Assembly (NCBI RefSeq): GCF_000024905.1
Contig: NC_013522.1
Span: forward strand, 496,001-560,000
DNA from: Thermanaerovibrio acidaminovorans DSM 6589
GTDB taxonomy: Bacteria; Synergistota; Synergistia; Synergistales; Synergistaceae
Reading direction: 5' to 3'
Length of the DNA: 64,000 nucleotides
Of this stretch, positions 25,207 to 34,483 are shown piece after piece. Position 1 is the stretch's first letter, and each line of letters opens with the position of its first letter. Made by a program: the position numbers and the translations under genes. The notes beneath the pieces were generated by a model. That model did not search any database. It was not told the DNA's origin and saw only the letters and a list, made by a program, of their open reading frames with translations.

Positions 25207-26184
25207 TTGAGGCTCTCCCGGTGGGGCCTGTGGGCCCTGGTTCTGGTGGCCCTGGGGGTGGGACTCTGGTCCATGGGGATCGCCTCCAGGTCCCCCATGC
25301 CCGGCCCCCTCGAGAAGATGGTGTCGGCGGACCTGACGGGGGAGGAACCTCCCGCTGAGGCTCCCGGTACCCCCCCGGAGGCGCCACCCTCGGGGGAGGG
25401 GCGGGTTGAGGGCACGCCCAAGGGGGATGAACCTCAAGGGCACCCCAAGGCGGGCTTGAAGAGGCCCCCAGTGGAGAGGCCCGCTCTCCCGGGTGGAAGG
25501 GGGCGCCCGTGGCTGGCCATCGTGGTGGATGATATGGGGTACGACCTTTCCGCCGCCAGGCGCCTTGCGGCGCTCCGGATCCCCATGACCTGGGCTATAA
25601 TACCCGGGGCGCCCCGGGCCTCCCAGGTGGCGGAGATCGCCCGGGCCCATGGGATACCCTATTTGGTCCACCTTCCCATGCAGGCCCTGTCGGACCCGGA
25701 CGGTGGGGAGTCGGTGATCCATGTGGGCATGGATGCTAAGGACATGAGGGCCAGGGTCCGCAGGGCCTTCGACTCCCTACCCGGAGCGGTGGGGGTCAAC
25801 AACCACCGGGGGTCCGCCGCCACGTCGGACTCCAAGACCATGGGGGACTTCGTGAAGGTCCTGGCGGAGCTGAGGCCCGGATGGTTCTTCCTGGACAGCG
25901 CCACCTCCCCAAGGTCGGTGGCGCGGAAGGAGGCTCTGCGGCGGGGCATAAGGTCCCTTAGGAACGGTTACTTCATCGATAGCGTCCCCGGGCGGGAGGA
26001 TAGGGCCCTTGCGGCGGCCGTCAAGGGGGCGTTGAAGAGCGGGGGGGCTGTGGCCATAGGCCATCCGAGGCCCGGTACTCTGGAAGCGCTCTCCCGCCTG
26101 GCGGCGGGCAGGGCGGAGCTACCGGTCCGTCTGGTTGCTCTTCCGGAGGCGATGGGGGATTCAGGAGGAGGAGAAGCGAGATGA
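25207..26184 (+). CDS. Divergent polysaccharide deacetylase (YibQ/DUF610 family)
   Basis: A 325-residue exported or anchored protein: an N-terminal helix (WALVLVALGVGLWSMGIA), a Pro/Glu/Gly-rich linker to about residue 100, then the NodB-like barrel. IVVDDMGYDLSAARRL, IPYLVHLPMQAL, VGVNNHRGSAAT and FFLDSATS are the family's metal-site motifs. YibQ sits next to envC in proteobacteria too, so a role in wall remodelling at division is likely, though the substrate is unproven. It starts with TTG 5 nt after ctpA and overlaps purA by 4 nt. Confidence 0.85.
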   Translation: MRLSRWGLWALVLVALGVGLWSMGIASRSPMPGPLEKMVSADLTGEEPPAEAPGTPPEAPPSGEGRVEGTPKGDEPQGHPKAGLKRPPVERPALPGGRGRPWLAIVVDDMGYDLSAARRLAALRIPMTWAIIPGAPRASQVAEIARAHGIPYLVHLPMQALSDPDGGESVIHVGMDAKDMRARVRRAFDSLPGAVGVNNHRGSAATSDSKTMGDFVKVLAELRPGWFFLDSATSPRSVARKEALRRGIRSLRNGYFIDSVPGREDRALAAAVKGALKSGGAVAIGHPRPGTLEALSRLAAGRAELPVRLVALPEAMGDSGGGEAR

Positions 26185-27467
26185 AGCGGGGAGCTGAGGT
26201 AATAATAGGTGCCCAATGGGGAGATGAGGGCAAGGGCCGGGTGGTGGATGCCATAGCGGACCGGGTGGACCTGGTGGTGCGCTACCAGGGTGGTGCCAAC
26301 GCGGGGCACACGGTGATCACCGGGGACGAGAAGTTCGTTTTCCATCTTCTGCCGTCGGGGATGCTGTATCCCGGCAAGGTGTGCGTCATAGGCGGCGGCG
26401 TGGTGGTGGATCCGGACCAGCTGCTGGCGGAGCTGTCGGAGCTCCGGGAGAAGGGGCGGGACAGGGCCCGGCTTGTGGTGAGCCGCAACGCCCACGTGGT
26501 GATGCCCTACCACAAGATGCTGGACGTGCTGTCCGAGAGGGAGCGCAGCGCCTCCCAGAGGATAGGCACCACCAGCCGGGGGATAGGGCCCTGCTACGTG
26601 GACAAGTTCGCCCGGGTGGGCATACGGATAGGGGACCTGATGGACGAGGAGGTCCTGAGGGAGAAGCTTACCCTGAACCTGGAGAGCAAGAACATGGTGC
26701 TCACCCGGATATACGGGGAGAAGCCGTTGGCTCTGGACGAGCTGCTGGAGAAGGGGCTCCAGTGGGGTAGGAGCCTCTCCCCCTTCGTTGGGGACGCGTA
26801 CCTGGAGGTGAACAACGCCCTGGACCAGGGGAAGGGGGTCCTTTTCGAGGGGGCCCAGGGGACCCTGCTGGACGTGGACTTCGGCACCTATCCTTACGTC
26901 ACCAGCTCCAGCCCCACCTCCGGGGGGGCCTGCACCGGCACCGGCGTGGGGCCCAACCGGATAGACCGGGTCATAGGGGTTGCCAAGGCCTACTGCACCC
27001 GGGTGGGGGAGGGGCCCTTCCCCACCGAGCTGTCCGACCCGATAGGGGACCGGCTACGGAGCGTGGGCAACGAGTACGGGGCCACCACCGGCAGACCCAG
27101 GCGATGCGGTTGGCTTGACCTGGTGGCCCTTAAGTTCTCCGTGATGGTGAACGGCCTGGACTGCATAGCCCTGACCAAGATGGACGTGCTGTCCGGGCTG
27201 GAGGAGATAAAGGTGGCGGTGGAGTACCAGCTGGACGGCCAGCGCATATCCCACTTCCCCCTGGATCACCGGTCCCTGAGCCGGGTCACCCCGGTCTACA
27301 GGACGCTCAAGGGCTTCGGTGAGGACATATCCGCCTGCCGGTCCTTCGACGACCTCCCCAAGGCGGCCAGGGACTACGTGGCCTTCATCGAGGAGTACTG
27401 CGGGGTTCCGGTGGCGCTCTTGGGCGTTGGGCCCGCCAGGGAGGCCACCATAATAAGGGGGCTCTAG
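26181..27467 (+). CDS. purA: Adenylosuccinate synthetase
   Basis: A 428-residue cytoplasmic enzyme converting IMP and aspartate to adenylosuccinate with GTP in AMP synthesis. The GTP loop GAQWGDEGKGRVVD, the IMP-site NAGHTV, TTSRGIGP and ARVGIRIGDL, the GTYPYVTSSSPTSGG segment and GEGPFPTEL are present and the length is standard. It is coupled by ATGA overlap to the envelope gene before it, with no functional relation evident. Confidence 0.97.
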   Translation: MKRGAEVIIGAQWGDEGKGRVVDAIADRVDLVVRYQGGANAGHTVITGDEKFVFHLLPSGMLYPGKVCVIGGGVVVDPDQLLAELSELREKGRDRARLVVSRNAHVVMPYHKMLDVLSERERSASQRIGTTSRGIGPCYVDKFARVGIRIGDLMDEEVLREKLTLNLESKNMVLTRIYGEKPLALDELLEKGLQWGRSLSPFVGDAYLEVNNALDQGKGVLFEGAQGTLLDVDFGTYPYVTSSSPTSGGACTGTGVGPNRIDRVIGVAKAYCTRVGEGPFPTELSDPIGDRLRSVGNEYGATTGRPRRCGWLDLVALKFSVMVNGLDCIALTKMDVLSGLEEIKVAVEYQLDGQRISHFPLDHRSLSRVTPVYRTLKGFGEDISACRSFDDLPKAARDYVAFIEEYCGVPVALLGVGPAREATIIRGL

Positions 27468-27472
27468 GCGGG

Positions 27473-27940
27473 TTGATCATAGCGGACATAAGGCCCTGCC
27501 AGGCGGGTCACGTGCCCGAGCTGGAGAGGATCGACTCCCTCTGTGGGTCCCCTGCCTGGGGCAGGGGACCCTTTCTCCATCACGTGGCGTCCGACGCGGG
27601 GGGTATGGTGTTGGGGGCCTTCCTGAAGGGTGAGCTGAGGGGCTTCCTGGCCTGGGAGATGCGGGGGGAGGAGGCATGGATCCTCAGGCTAGGGGTTCAT
27701 CCGGAGTTCCGGCGCCTTGGCCTGGCCTCCCAGCTCATATGCGCCCTGGAGGTGCTGGCCCTGTCCCAGGGGTGCGCCCGACTCTGCCTTCACGTGAGGT
27801 CCTGGAACCATCCCGCCCGGGCCCTCTACCTCTCCATGGGCTTCCGGTCCATGGGGGTCCAGGAGGGCTACTACTCCGACGGGGAGGCGGGGGAGCTGAT
27901 GACCGCCTCCCTGCCCCTGGAGGTTCTGGAGGATCTGTAG
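27473..27940 (+). CDS. GNAT-family N-acetyltransferase (RimI-like)
   Basis: A 155-residue acetyltransferase with the acetyl-CoA loop RRLGLASQLI (Q/RxxGxG/A) at about 80-90 and the C-terminal NHPARALYLSMGFRSMG typical of RimI-type enzymes that acetylate protein N termini. The specific substrate is unknown. TTG start 5 nt after purA. Its last 70 nt overlap the 3' end of the convergent gene on the minus strand. Confidence 0.82.
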   Translation: MIIADIRPCQAGHVPELERIDSLCGSPAWGRGPFLHHVASDAGGMVLGAFLKGELRGFLAWEMRGEEAWILRLGVHPEFRRLGLASQLICALEVLALSQGCARLCLHVRSWNHPARALYLSMGFRSMGVQEGYYSDGEAGELMTASLPLEVLEDL

Positions 27941-28473
27941 GGACAGCGGGCCAGTGGGCAGCTCCCGCACCGGTGGGCCCCGGTTCCGCATCCCCTTACC
28001 GCCAGGGCAGAGAGGGACTGAAGGGGCGTCAGCTGCCCCTCCGGGGAGCAGCCTACACCTATGGAGGGGCCCCCTAGGGATCTCCATAGGTCCACCTGGG
28101 CGGATATGGGCAGGTCCTCCCCGGGGATCAGGATCCGGTTCTCCCCAAGGCGCAGATCCGCCGCCAGCTGGAGGGACCTCAGGGGTACGGCCAGGGCCTC
28201 CATGACCGCCCCTCCCATGAGGAGATCCATCACCAGCCCACCGCCTACCTCCGTTCCCTGGGACTGGGCGGTGGCCAACAGCCCCAGTCCCAAGGTCCCC
28301 TCAAGCCCAGGCAGCTCCAGCCTCACTGGGCCCAGGATCCACCGGACCAGGAAGCGCAGGCGGGACAGCATCTTGACCTGTGGCCGGGACGGGGGCACGT
28401 GGAGCCTCCGGGCCAGCGCCGCTGGGTCCTGGATGGAGAAGCTCTGGCTGAAGAGGGTGTTCAAGGATCTCAC
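27871..28473 (-). CDS. MetH activation-domain-like protein (corrinoid/methionine synthase reactivation)
   Basis: A 200-residue protein resembling stand-alone vitamin B12-dependent methionine synthase activation domains: MDLLMGGAVMEALA in the helix region, the PGEDLPISAQ turn, GPSIGVGCSPEGQLTPLQSLSAL as the SAM-side loop and a Cys-rich tail CGSCPLARCPYR seen in anaerobe versions, perhaps an Fe-S site. It is divergent from a RACo-like ATPase that reactivates corrinoid proteins, which supports the assignment. A GTG at 28473 or TTG at 28464 could start it; AAGGTGAG precedes the TTG. The 3' end overlaps rimI by 70 nt. Confidence 0.68.
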   Translation of the reverse strand: MRSLNTLFSQSFSIQDPAALARRLHVPPSRPQVKMLSRLRFLVRWILGPVRLELPGLEGTLGLGLLATAQSQGTEVGGGLVMDLLMGGAVMEALAVPLRSLQLAADLRLGENRILIPGEDLPISAQVDLWRSLGGPSIGVGCSPEGQLTPLQSLSALAVRGCGTGAHRCGSCPLARCPYRSSRTSRGREAVISSPASPSE

Positions 28474-28530
28474 CTTGCCTTATCCTATGGTCTTCGGGAG
28501 AGTTTGTCCCATGGGGGGGGTGAAAGTAAA

Positions 28531-30237
28531 GTGCCCTTTTGTAAGGTTCGCCTGCCAGGGGGAGACCGGGTGATACCCTTCGATCCGGGGGCGTCCCTGC
28601 GGGACGTGTTGGCCTCTTGTGGGCTGTCGCTCGGGACCTGCGGCGGCAGGGGCACGTGTGGGGGTTGCCAGGTGTCCGTGAGCGGTCACCTGCCTCCGAG
28701 GGACCCAAGGGAGGACCGCCTGCCCTCGGGGCGCAGGTTCGCGTGCCTCACCAGGCCCCTGGGGGACGTGGAGGTCCGCCTGGACGAGCCCGGGGGTGCC
28801 CGGGTGGTGCCATTGGAGCTTAGGGTGGAGCCCCGGGCCCTGCCCTTCCAGGTGGAACTGGATAGGGGTTCCCTGGGGGACTTCAGGGACATCAGGGGGG
28901 CCATCGGGGGTCTGGCCTCCAAGGGGGGTCTTCATGTCCGTGAGGTGTCCCTCCCAGCCCTTCGAGGGGCATTGGAGCTCCTGGGGATGAGACGGTCCCA
29001 CGCGATGGGATGGGTCCTGGGGGGCCGGGTGGTCCTGGTGGCCCCCCAGGGGGTGGTTCCGGTGGGGATCGCCGCGGACCTGGGGAGCAGCAACCTGGAC
29101 CTGGCGGCGGTGGACCTCGTATCCGGGGTGGTTATGGGCCGGGTTAGGGTGGAGAACCTGCAGCGCCGAGTGGCCTCCGATCTGGTGAGCCGCCTGGCCC
29201 TGGCCCTGGAGGGGGGGCTGGAGGAGCTCCGGTCCCTGCTGGTAAGGTCCTTCCAGGTTGGGTTGGAGAAGCTACTTGGTGTGTCGGGGGTGGAGCCCCG
29301 GCAGGTGGTGGCGGTCTACTGCGGCTGCAACCCGGTGGTGGGGGATCTGCTGGCGGGGCTTCCGCCCTCGGGGCTGGCGGAGAGCCCCTTCATTCCCTCC
29401 GACTTCGGGGTGAGGCGCCTCTGTGCCCGGGCTCTGGGGCTGGGGCTGGACTGTCCGTTGGTGATCCTGGCGGGCATGGGGGGGTTCGTGGGCTCCGACG
29501 CGCTGGCCCTCCTCTACGGTACCAGGGATCTGGATAGGGTCCCTTGCCTGCTGATGGACCTGGGGACCAACGGGGAGGTGGTCCTTGACCTGGGGGATCG
29601 GGTCCTGGGGGCCTCCACCGCCGCGGGGCCCGCCTTTGAGGGGTACGGCATATCCTGCGGGGTCCCCGCCGGGGAGGGGGCCGTCACGGCGGTCCGCGGG
29701 TCCATTGGGGATATGGAACTGGAGGTCCAGGGGGGAGGGGAGCCAATGGGGATCTGCGGCTCCGGGCTCATCTCCCTGGTGTCGTTTCTGCTCCGGGAGG
29801 GGCTCATGGACGGGTCCGGCAAGCTCAAGGGTCCCCAATTCTTCGAGCTCCGCCCGGACCCCCCTTTGAGGGTCACCCAGAGGGACTTAAGGCAGTTCCA
29901 GCTGGCCAAGGGGGCGGTGAGGGCCGCGGCGGAGCTGCTGCTAATGGAGGCGGGTCTCTCCCCCCATCGGGTGGTCCGGTGGGTGGTGTCGGGCCTCTTG
30001 GGCAGTTCGGTGGGGGTGGATGACCTGGTTAGGGTGGGTCTGATGCCCTTTGGGGTGGAGGAGAGGGTTGAGGTGGAGCCCAACGGGGTGTTGGTGGGGC
30101 TCGCGAGGGCCCTGGCGTCCGGGGAGGATGGGCTTAGGGAGGTGGAGGACCTATCCGGGATGTGTCGGGTGGTGAGGCTGGACGGGGCCCGTCACTTCAA
30201 CCGGGTGCTGATGGATTCCTTGGGGTACCAGGGGTGA
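28531..30237 (+). CDS. RACo-like corrinoid activation protein (2Fe-2S ferredoxin plus ASKHA ATPase)
   Basis: A 568-residue protein with an N-terminal [2Fe-2S] ferredoxin (C37-x5-C43-x2-C46, fourth C72) joined to a DUF4445/RACo-type ASKHA ATPase. GIAADLGSSNLDLAAVDL is the phosphate-1 loop and MDLGTNGEVVL the phosphate-2 loop; VYCGCNPVVGDLLAG and GPAFEGYGISCG are RACo signatures. Such proteins use ATP to reduce inactive Co(II) corrinoids to Co(I). No methyltransferase or corrinoid protein lies nearby, so the client is encoded elsewhere. The GTG at 28531 has GGTGA upstream; earlier in-frame codons overlap the divergent gene. Confidence 0.85.
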   Translation: MPFCKVRLPGGDRVIPFDPGASLRDVLASCGLSLGTCGGRGTCGGCQVSVSGHLPPRDPREDRLPSGRRFACLTRPLGDVEVRLDEPGGARVVPLELRVEPRALPFQVELDRGSLGDFRDIRGAIGGLASKGGLHVREVSLPALRGALELLGMRRSHAMGWVLGGRVVLVAPQGVVPVGIAADLGSSNLDLAAVDLVSGVVMGRVRVENLQRRVASDLVSRLALALEGGLEELRSLLVRSFQVGLEKLLGVSGVEPRQVVAVYCGCNPVVGDLLAGLPPSGLAESPFIPSDFGVRRLCARALGLGLDCPLVILAGMGGFVGSDALALLYGTRDLDRVPCLLMDLGTNGEVVLDLGDRVLGASTAAGPAFEGYGISCGVPAGEGAVTAVRGSIGDMELEVQGGGEPMGICGSGLISLVSFLLREGLMDGSGKLKGPQFFELRPDPPLRVTQRDLRQFQLAKGAVRAAAELLLMEAGLSPHRVVRWVVSGLLGSSVGVDDLVRVGLMPFGVEERVEVEPNGVLVGLARALASGEDGLREVEDLSGMCRVVRLDGARHFNRVLMDSLGYQG

Positions 30238-30260
30238 TATCTGATCATGGGGGTGTTGGC

Positions 30261-32972
30261 TTGAAGCACGCGATTCCTTTGTTGGTGATGGGGTTCCTGC
30301 TGGTGTCCTGGGCTCCCGCCTTCGGCGCCGCCAGGGTCAAGGCGGAGCCGTCCATAGGTGGGGTGACCGAGTACCAGCTGGGGAACGGTCTTAAGGTCCT
30401 TCTGATCCGGGACCCCGGGGCGTCCAACGTGACGGTGAACGTGGTCTATCGGGTTGGTTCCTCCGACGAGAGGGACGGGCAGAGGGGACTGGCTCACCTG
30501 TTGGAGCACCTGCTGTTCAAGGGGACCCCGTCCCATCCGGACATACCCAGCGAGATAGCTGCCCGGGGGGGCAGGGCTAACGGCACCACCTGGACCGACA
30601 GGACCTGCTACTTCCAGACCCTGCCGGCCACGATGGAGAACCTCCGGTGGGCCCTCTCCCTGGAGTCGGAGCGGATGACCTCCGCCAGGATAACCGCCGA
30701 GGAGCTGGAGAGGGAGCGGGGGGTGGTGATAAACGAGCTGGTCCGGGGGGAGAACGATCCGGTGTCGGTGTTGCTGAACCGGCTCAGCAGCGTGGCCTTC
30801 GACTGGCACACCTACGGCAACTCCACCATAGGGAACCGCCGGGACCTGGAGACGGTCTCTCTGGATGAGGTGCTTGGTTTCTACCGGTCCTTCGTTAGGC
30901 CCGACAACGGGGTCCTGGTGATCGCCTCCCCGTTCGAGGACCGGGAGGTCCTTGGGGAGGTGGAGGCGAGGTTCGGTTCCATCCCAAGGCCGTCGCATCC
31001 GGTGCCCCGGAGGGTGAGCCAGGAGCTTGGCAAGGACGGGGACCGGTTCGTTAGGCTCCGTCAACCCGGTCAGTTTAGGGCGGTGGGGGCCCTGTATCAC
31101 GGCCCCGCCGGGTCGTCTCCCGAGGCGGCGGCGTTTCAGGTCCTCATGGAGGTTATGGGCCTGGAGCCCTCCGGTGGGCTCTACCGGGAGCTGGTCATGA
31201 AGGGGCTTGCGGGGGCGGTCTGGGCGGGTTCGTTCCTCTTCAGGGACTCGTCCATGGGGCTGGTCCTGGCTCAGCTCCCCATGGACGGGAACCCGGACCG
31301 GGCGGCGGAGGTCATGCTATCCGTCCTGGAGGATCCATCCAGGATAGATCAGCGGGACGTGGAGCAGGCCAAGCAGCGGCTCATGAAGAAGATGGACCTC
31401 AAGTACGCCAACCCGGACGACCTGGCGGTGGAGCTGACCGAGTGGATATCCCGGGGGGACTGGCGGCTGTTCTTCGCCCACCGGCGCCGGCTGGAGATGG
31501 TGTCCGTGGAGGATGTGAGGCGGGTGGCCTCCAGGTACCTGGTGAGGGACAACCGGACCTGGGGGATCTTCGAACCGTCGGATAGGCGGGTCCTCATATC
31601 CACCGACGGCCCCAGGGATGTAGAGCCGGGGGAGCTCTCGGCCCTGGGGGGTCTCCAGGAGCAGGGGGAGGCGGTGGGTCCCTCCCCGGAGGCATTGGAG
31701 GCCAGGACCAGCCGTTTCCGGGTGTCGGGCCTCAAGGGGGCGGTGATCAACAAGAGGACCCGAGGTGGGTGGGTCTACGGTCGGCTGGGGTTGAACTTCG
31801 GCAACCTGTCGGACCTGGAGGGTAGGTCTGTGATTGGGGAGGTCCTGTCCAGGTACCTTGGCAGGGGTGCGGGGGATCTCTCCCGGGAGGAGGTCCAGCG
31901 GGAGTTCGATCGCCTCCGGGCCTCGGTTAGCTTCTCCGGATCCGCCACGGGAGTTACGGTGGATCTGAAGGTCCCGGTGGAGAACCTGGAGGGGGTTCTG
32001 GCCCTGGTGGCCCGGTGCCTTAGGGAACCCCGGTTCGATGAGGGAGAGCTCAGGGTGCTCAAGCTGGAGATGAGGTCCGAGATAGAGGATCAGCTGGACG
32101 ACCCGTCGGTTCTGGCGGAGGAGGAGCTGGACCGGGCCTTCAACCCCTATCCGGTGGGGGACGTTCGTCGTCCGGTCCCCATGGCGGAGCGGCTTAGGGC
32201 CATAGATTCCGTGAGGCTTAGGGACCTCAGGGACTTCCACCGTCGGTTCTTTGGCCTGGTGGACGGGGAGCTGGCGGTTGTGGGGCCGGTGGAGGAGGGG
32301 GCCCTCATGGGCATGATGTCCTCCCTCTTCGGCGGCTGGGTTCCCCGGGCCACTTACGAGAGGGTGCCCTACCCCTTCGTGGCCGTGGAGGGGGGGCGCA
32401 GGAGGGTGGAGGTGCCGGGCAAGCCCAACGCCACCGTGGCCGCCTGGGCGCCGCTGAGGCTTACCCAGGACTCGCCGGACTATCCGGCCCTCCTGGTGGC
32501 GGTCAACGTGCTCGGTGGCGGTTGGTTGGACTCCCGGCTGGCCCGGCGGATAAGGCACCAGGACGGCACCAGCTACGGGGTGCGGCTTTCGCTGAACGCC
32601 TTCGACCCGGACGAGTCCGCCCGGCTGGAGTTCTGGGCCATAGCGGCGCCAGGGGACGTGGAGAGGGTCAGGGAGTCCTTCTACGATGAGGTCAGGCGGG
32701 CCCTTGAGGGGGGCTTCACCGCCGAGGAGGTATCCCGGGCCAAGGCGTTCATCCTTGAGGGAGTGAAGGTGGACCGGTCCCAGGACGGCAAGCTGGTCCG
32801 TCGGATGGAGAGGGATCTCTACCTGGGGCGAGACTTCGGGTGGCATCGCCGGATGGAGGAGGCGGTGGGGGCGGTGACCTCCGACTCCGCCCTGGAGGCG
32901 TTGAGGCGCCACTTGAGGGGGCCCGAGGCCTTCCTGCTGGTGGAGGTGGGTAGCTTTGAGGGCAGGCCCTAG
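30261..32972 (+). CDS. Insulinase-like metallopeptidase, M16 family, two-domain
   Basis: A 903-residue exported zinc peptidase with a signal peptide ending near AFGA. The first half carries the inverted zinc motif HLLEH with the distal ENELVRGEN-type glutamate about 75 residues later (VVINELVRGEND). The second half is a related, catalytically empty M16C domain with no HxxEH, as usual for fused two-domain members. It probably degrades peptides in the periplasm. The TTG start has GGGGGTG 6 nt upstream. It follows the RACo-like gene by 23 nt, but a shared function is not obvious. Confidence 0.9.
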   Translation: MKHAIPLLVMGFLLVSWAPAFGAARVKAEPSIGGVTEYQLGNGLKVLLIRDPGASNVTVNVVYRVGSSDERDGQRGLAHLLEHLLFKGTPSHPDIPSEIAARGGRANGTTWTDRTCYFQTLPATMENLRWALSLESERMTSARITAEELERERGVVINELVRGENDPVSVLLNRLSSVAFDWHTYGNSTIGNRRDLETVSLDEVLGFYRSFVRPDNGVLVIASPFEDREVLGEVEARFGSIPRPSHPVPRRVSQELGKDGDRFVRLRQPGQFRAVGALYHGPAGSSPEAAAFQVLMEVMGLEPSGGLYRELVMKGLAGAVWAGSFLFRDSSMGLVLAQLPMDGNPDRAAEVMLSVLEDPSRIDQRDVEQAKQRLMKKMDLKYANPDDLAVELTEWISRGDWRLFFAHRRRLEMVSVEDVRRVASRYLVRDNRTWGIFEPSDRRVLISTDGPRDVEPGELSALGGLQEQGEAVGPSPEALEARTSRFRVSGLKGAVINKRTRGGWVYGRLGLNFGNLSDLEGRSVIGEVLSRYLGRGAGDLSREEVQREFDRLRASVSFSGSATGVTVDLKVPVENLEGVLALVARCLREPRFDEGELRVLKLEMRSEIEDQLDDPSVLAEEELDRAFNPYPVGDVRRPVPMAERLRAIDSVRLRDLRDFHRRFFGLVDGELAVVGPVEEGALMGMMSSLFGGWVPRATYERVPYPFVAVEGGRRRVEVPGKPNATVAAWAPLRLTQDSPDYPALLVAVNVLGGGWLDSRLARRIRHQDGTSYGVRLSLNAFDPDESARLEFWAIAAPGDVERVRESFYDEVRRALEGGFTAEEVSRAKAFILEGVKVDRSQDGKLVRRMERDLYLGRDFGWHRRMEEAVGAVTSDSALEALRRHLRGPEAFLLVEVGSFEGRP

Positions 32973-32988
32973 GGCCTGGATAGGTTCG

Positions 32989-33011
32989 GCGGGGGGCCAT
33001 AGGCCCCCCGC
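32989..33011. terminator. Bidirectional hairpin between convergent genes
   Basis: GCGGGGGGCC and GGCCCCCCGC form a 10-bp stem with a 3-nt loop between the M16 stop and the oxidoreductase stop. Neither side has a strong T tract (CGTTTGGG on the plus side). Confidence 0.65.
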
Positions 33012-33034
33012 GGTCGTTTGGGTATGGGATGGAG

Positions 33035-34417
33035 CTATAGCTTCCTCAGCATGGCCCGGGCGGCCCAGATGCCCGAGGCGGAGGCCTGGATGACCCCCCT
33101 GGTTACCCCAGCCCCGTCGCCGGCGGCGTAGAGGCCCCTTATATTGGTCTCCAGGTCCTTGGAGAGGGCCAGCTTGAGGCTGTAGAACTTGACCTCCACC
33201 CCGTATAGGAGGGTGTGGTTGCCGTTTATGCCCGGCATCAGGGAGTCCAATGCCTCGATCATCTCCATTATCCCCTTGAGGTGCCTGTAGGGGAGGACGA
33301 AGGAGAGGTCCCCGGGCTCCGCGGTCTTCAGTGTGGGCCGCACCAGCCCCCGGGCTATCCTGTCGTGGGTGGATCTGCGGCCCCTCTTGAGGTCCCCCAG
33401 CCGCTGGACCAGCACGGTTCCCCCCAGCATGTTGGCCAGCCGGGCTATGTGGCTCCCGTAGCCGTTGGGATCCTTGAAGGGCTTGGTGAACTGGGTGGAC
33501 ACCAGGATGGCGAAGTTGGTGTTCTCCGTCTTCTTGTCCTCGTCCCGGTTGGAGTGACCGTTCACGGTGAGGATCCCGTGGTGGGTCTGGTACTCGGTGG
33601 TCACCTCCCCGTTGGGACACATGCAGAAGGTCCTCACCTTGTCGTCGAAGGTGGGGGTGTCCAAGATGGCCTTTATCTCGTAGAACTGGTCGGTTATCTC
33701 CTTGGCCCAGGCGGCGGGGATCTCCACCCTCACCCCTATATCCACCGGCAGGGACTCGATCTCCAGCCCCAGCCTCCGGACCGCCTCCTCCATCCAGGGG
33801 GCCCCCTCCCTGCCGGGGGCGAGCATCACCATCCGGGACCTTAGCTCCGTCCCGTCCGACAGGCGGATCCCCAGGACCTGACCGTCCTCCACCAGGACCT
33901 CCGAGACCGCCTTACCGAGGATTATGTCAGCCCCCCCCTCCAACTCCCTCATTATGCTGGAGAGGATGTCCTTGGACCTGTCGGTCCCCATGTGCCTTAT
34001 GGTGGCGGGTATGACCTGTAGGCCGGACCGCCTGGCTCGGTCCATGACGCTCATGGCCAGGTTGGAGTCCGGGGAGAAGAGCTCCTGGCTGGCCCCGTGC
34101 TCCACGTAGACCCGGTCCACCTGGCCTATGAGGCGGACCAGCTCCTCCCTTCCGCAGTAGCTCTCCAGGTTGCCTCCGAACTCGGGAGTCAGGGTGAGCT
34201 TGCCGTCGCTGTAGGCCCCTGCCCCACCCCAGCCGCAGACCACGTTGCAGGGGTTGCACTGGACGCACCGGTTCACCTTCCCCTCCTTTAGGGGGCAGTG
34301 ACGGCTCCCTATGTCCCTCCCCTTGTCCACCACCGCCACCCGCTTGCCCGCCTTGACCAGCTCCCGGGCGGCGAGGATGCCGGCGGGGCCGGCTCCAACC
34401 ATTATCACGTCGTACAC
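33035..34417 (-). CDS. FAD-dependent oxidoreductase (COG2509-type) with Cys-rich loop
   Basis: A 460-residue flavoprotein. The N-terminal dinucleotide fold VGAGPAGILAARE is followed by an unusual Cys loop CVQCNPCNVVCGWGGAGAYSDGKL (about 51-74), and the C terminus has the FAD-closing LYAAGDGAGVTRGVIQASASG. This layout matches the uncharacterised FAD-dependent dehydrogenase family common in anaerobes. The Cys residues could hold a redox centre. The substrate is unknown. The GTG start has AGGGGG at 8 nt. A good promoter lies upstream, and the gene is divergent from the arsenic locus. Confidence 0.82.
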   Translation of the reverse strand: MYDVIMVGAGPAGILAARELVKAGKRVAVVDKGRDIGSRHCPLKEGKVNRCVQCNPCNVVCGWGGAGAYSDGKLTLTPEFGGNLESYCGREELVRLIGQVDRVYVEHGASQELFSPDSNLAMSVMDRARRSGLQVIPATIRHMGTDRSKDILSSIMRELEGGADIILGKAVSEVLVEDGQVLGIRLSDGTELRSRMVMLAPGREGAPWMEEAVRRLGLEIESLPVDIGVRVEIPAAWAKEITDQFYEIKAILDTPTFDDKVRTFCMCPNGEVTTEYQTHHGILTVNGHSNRDEDKKTENTNFAILVSTQFTKPFKDPNGYGSHIARLANMLGGTVLVQRLGDLKRGRRSTHDRIARGLVRPTLKTAEPGDLSFVLPYRHLKGIMEMIEALDSLMPGINGNHTLLYGVEVKFYSLKLALSKDLETNIRGLYAAGDGAGVTRGVIQASASGIWAARAMLRKL

Positions 34418-34483
34418 CTGATGGTCCCCCTCTCGATGGGATCAGCCGTTGGGTATTTGGGCCCGTCCAAATCCCAAACGAAT

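Noticed and set aside
31317-33620. A 767-codon open frame on the minus strand
   Set aside because: It is antisense to the M16 peptidase with its HLLEH motif and to part of the oxidoreductase tail. The product is low-complexity Gly/His/Pro/Arg-rich, the usual result of GC-rich third positions.
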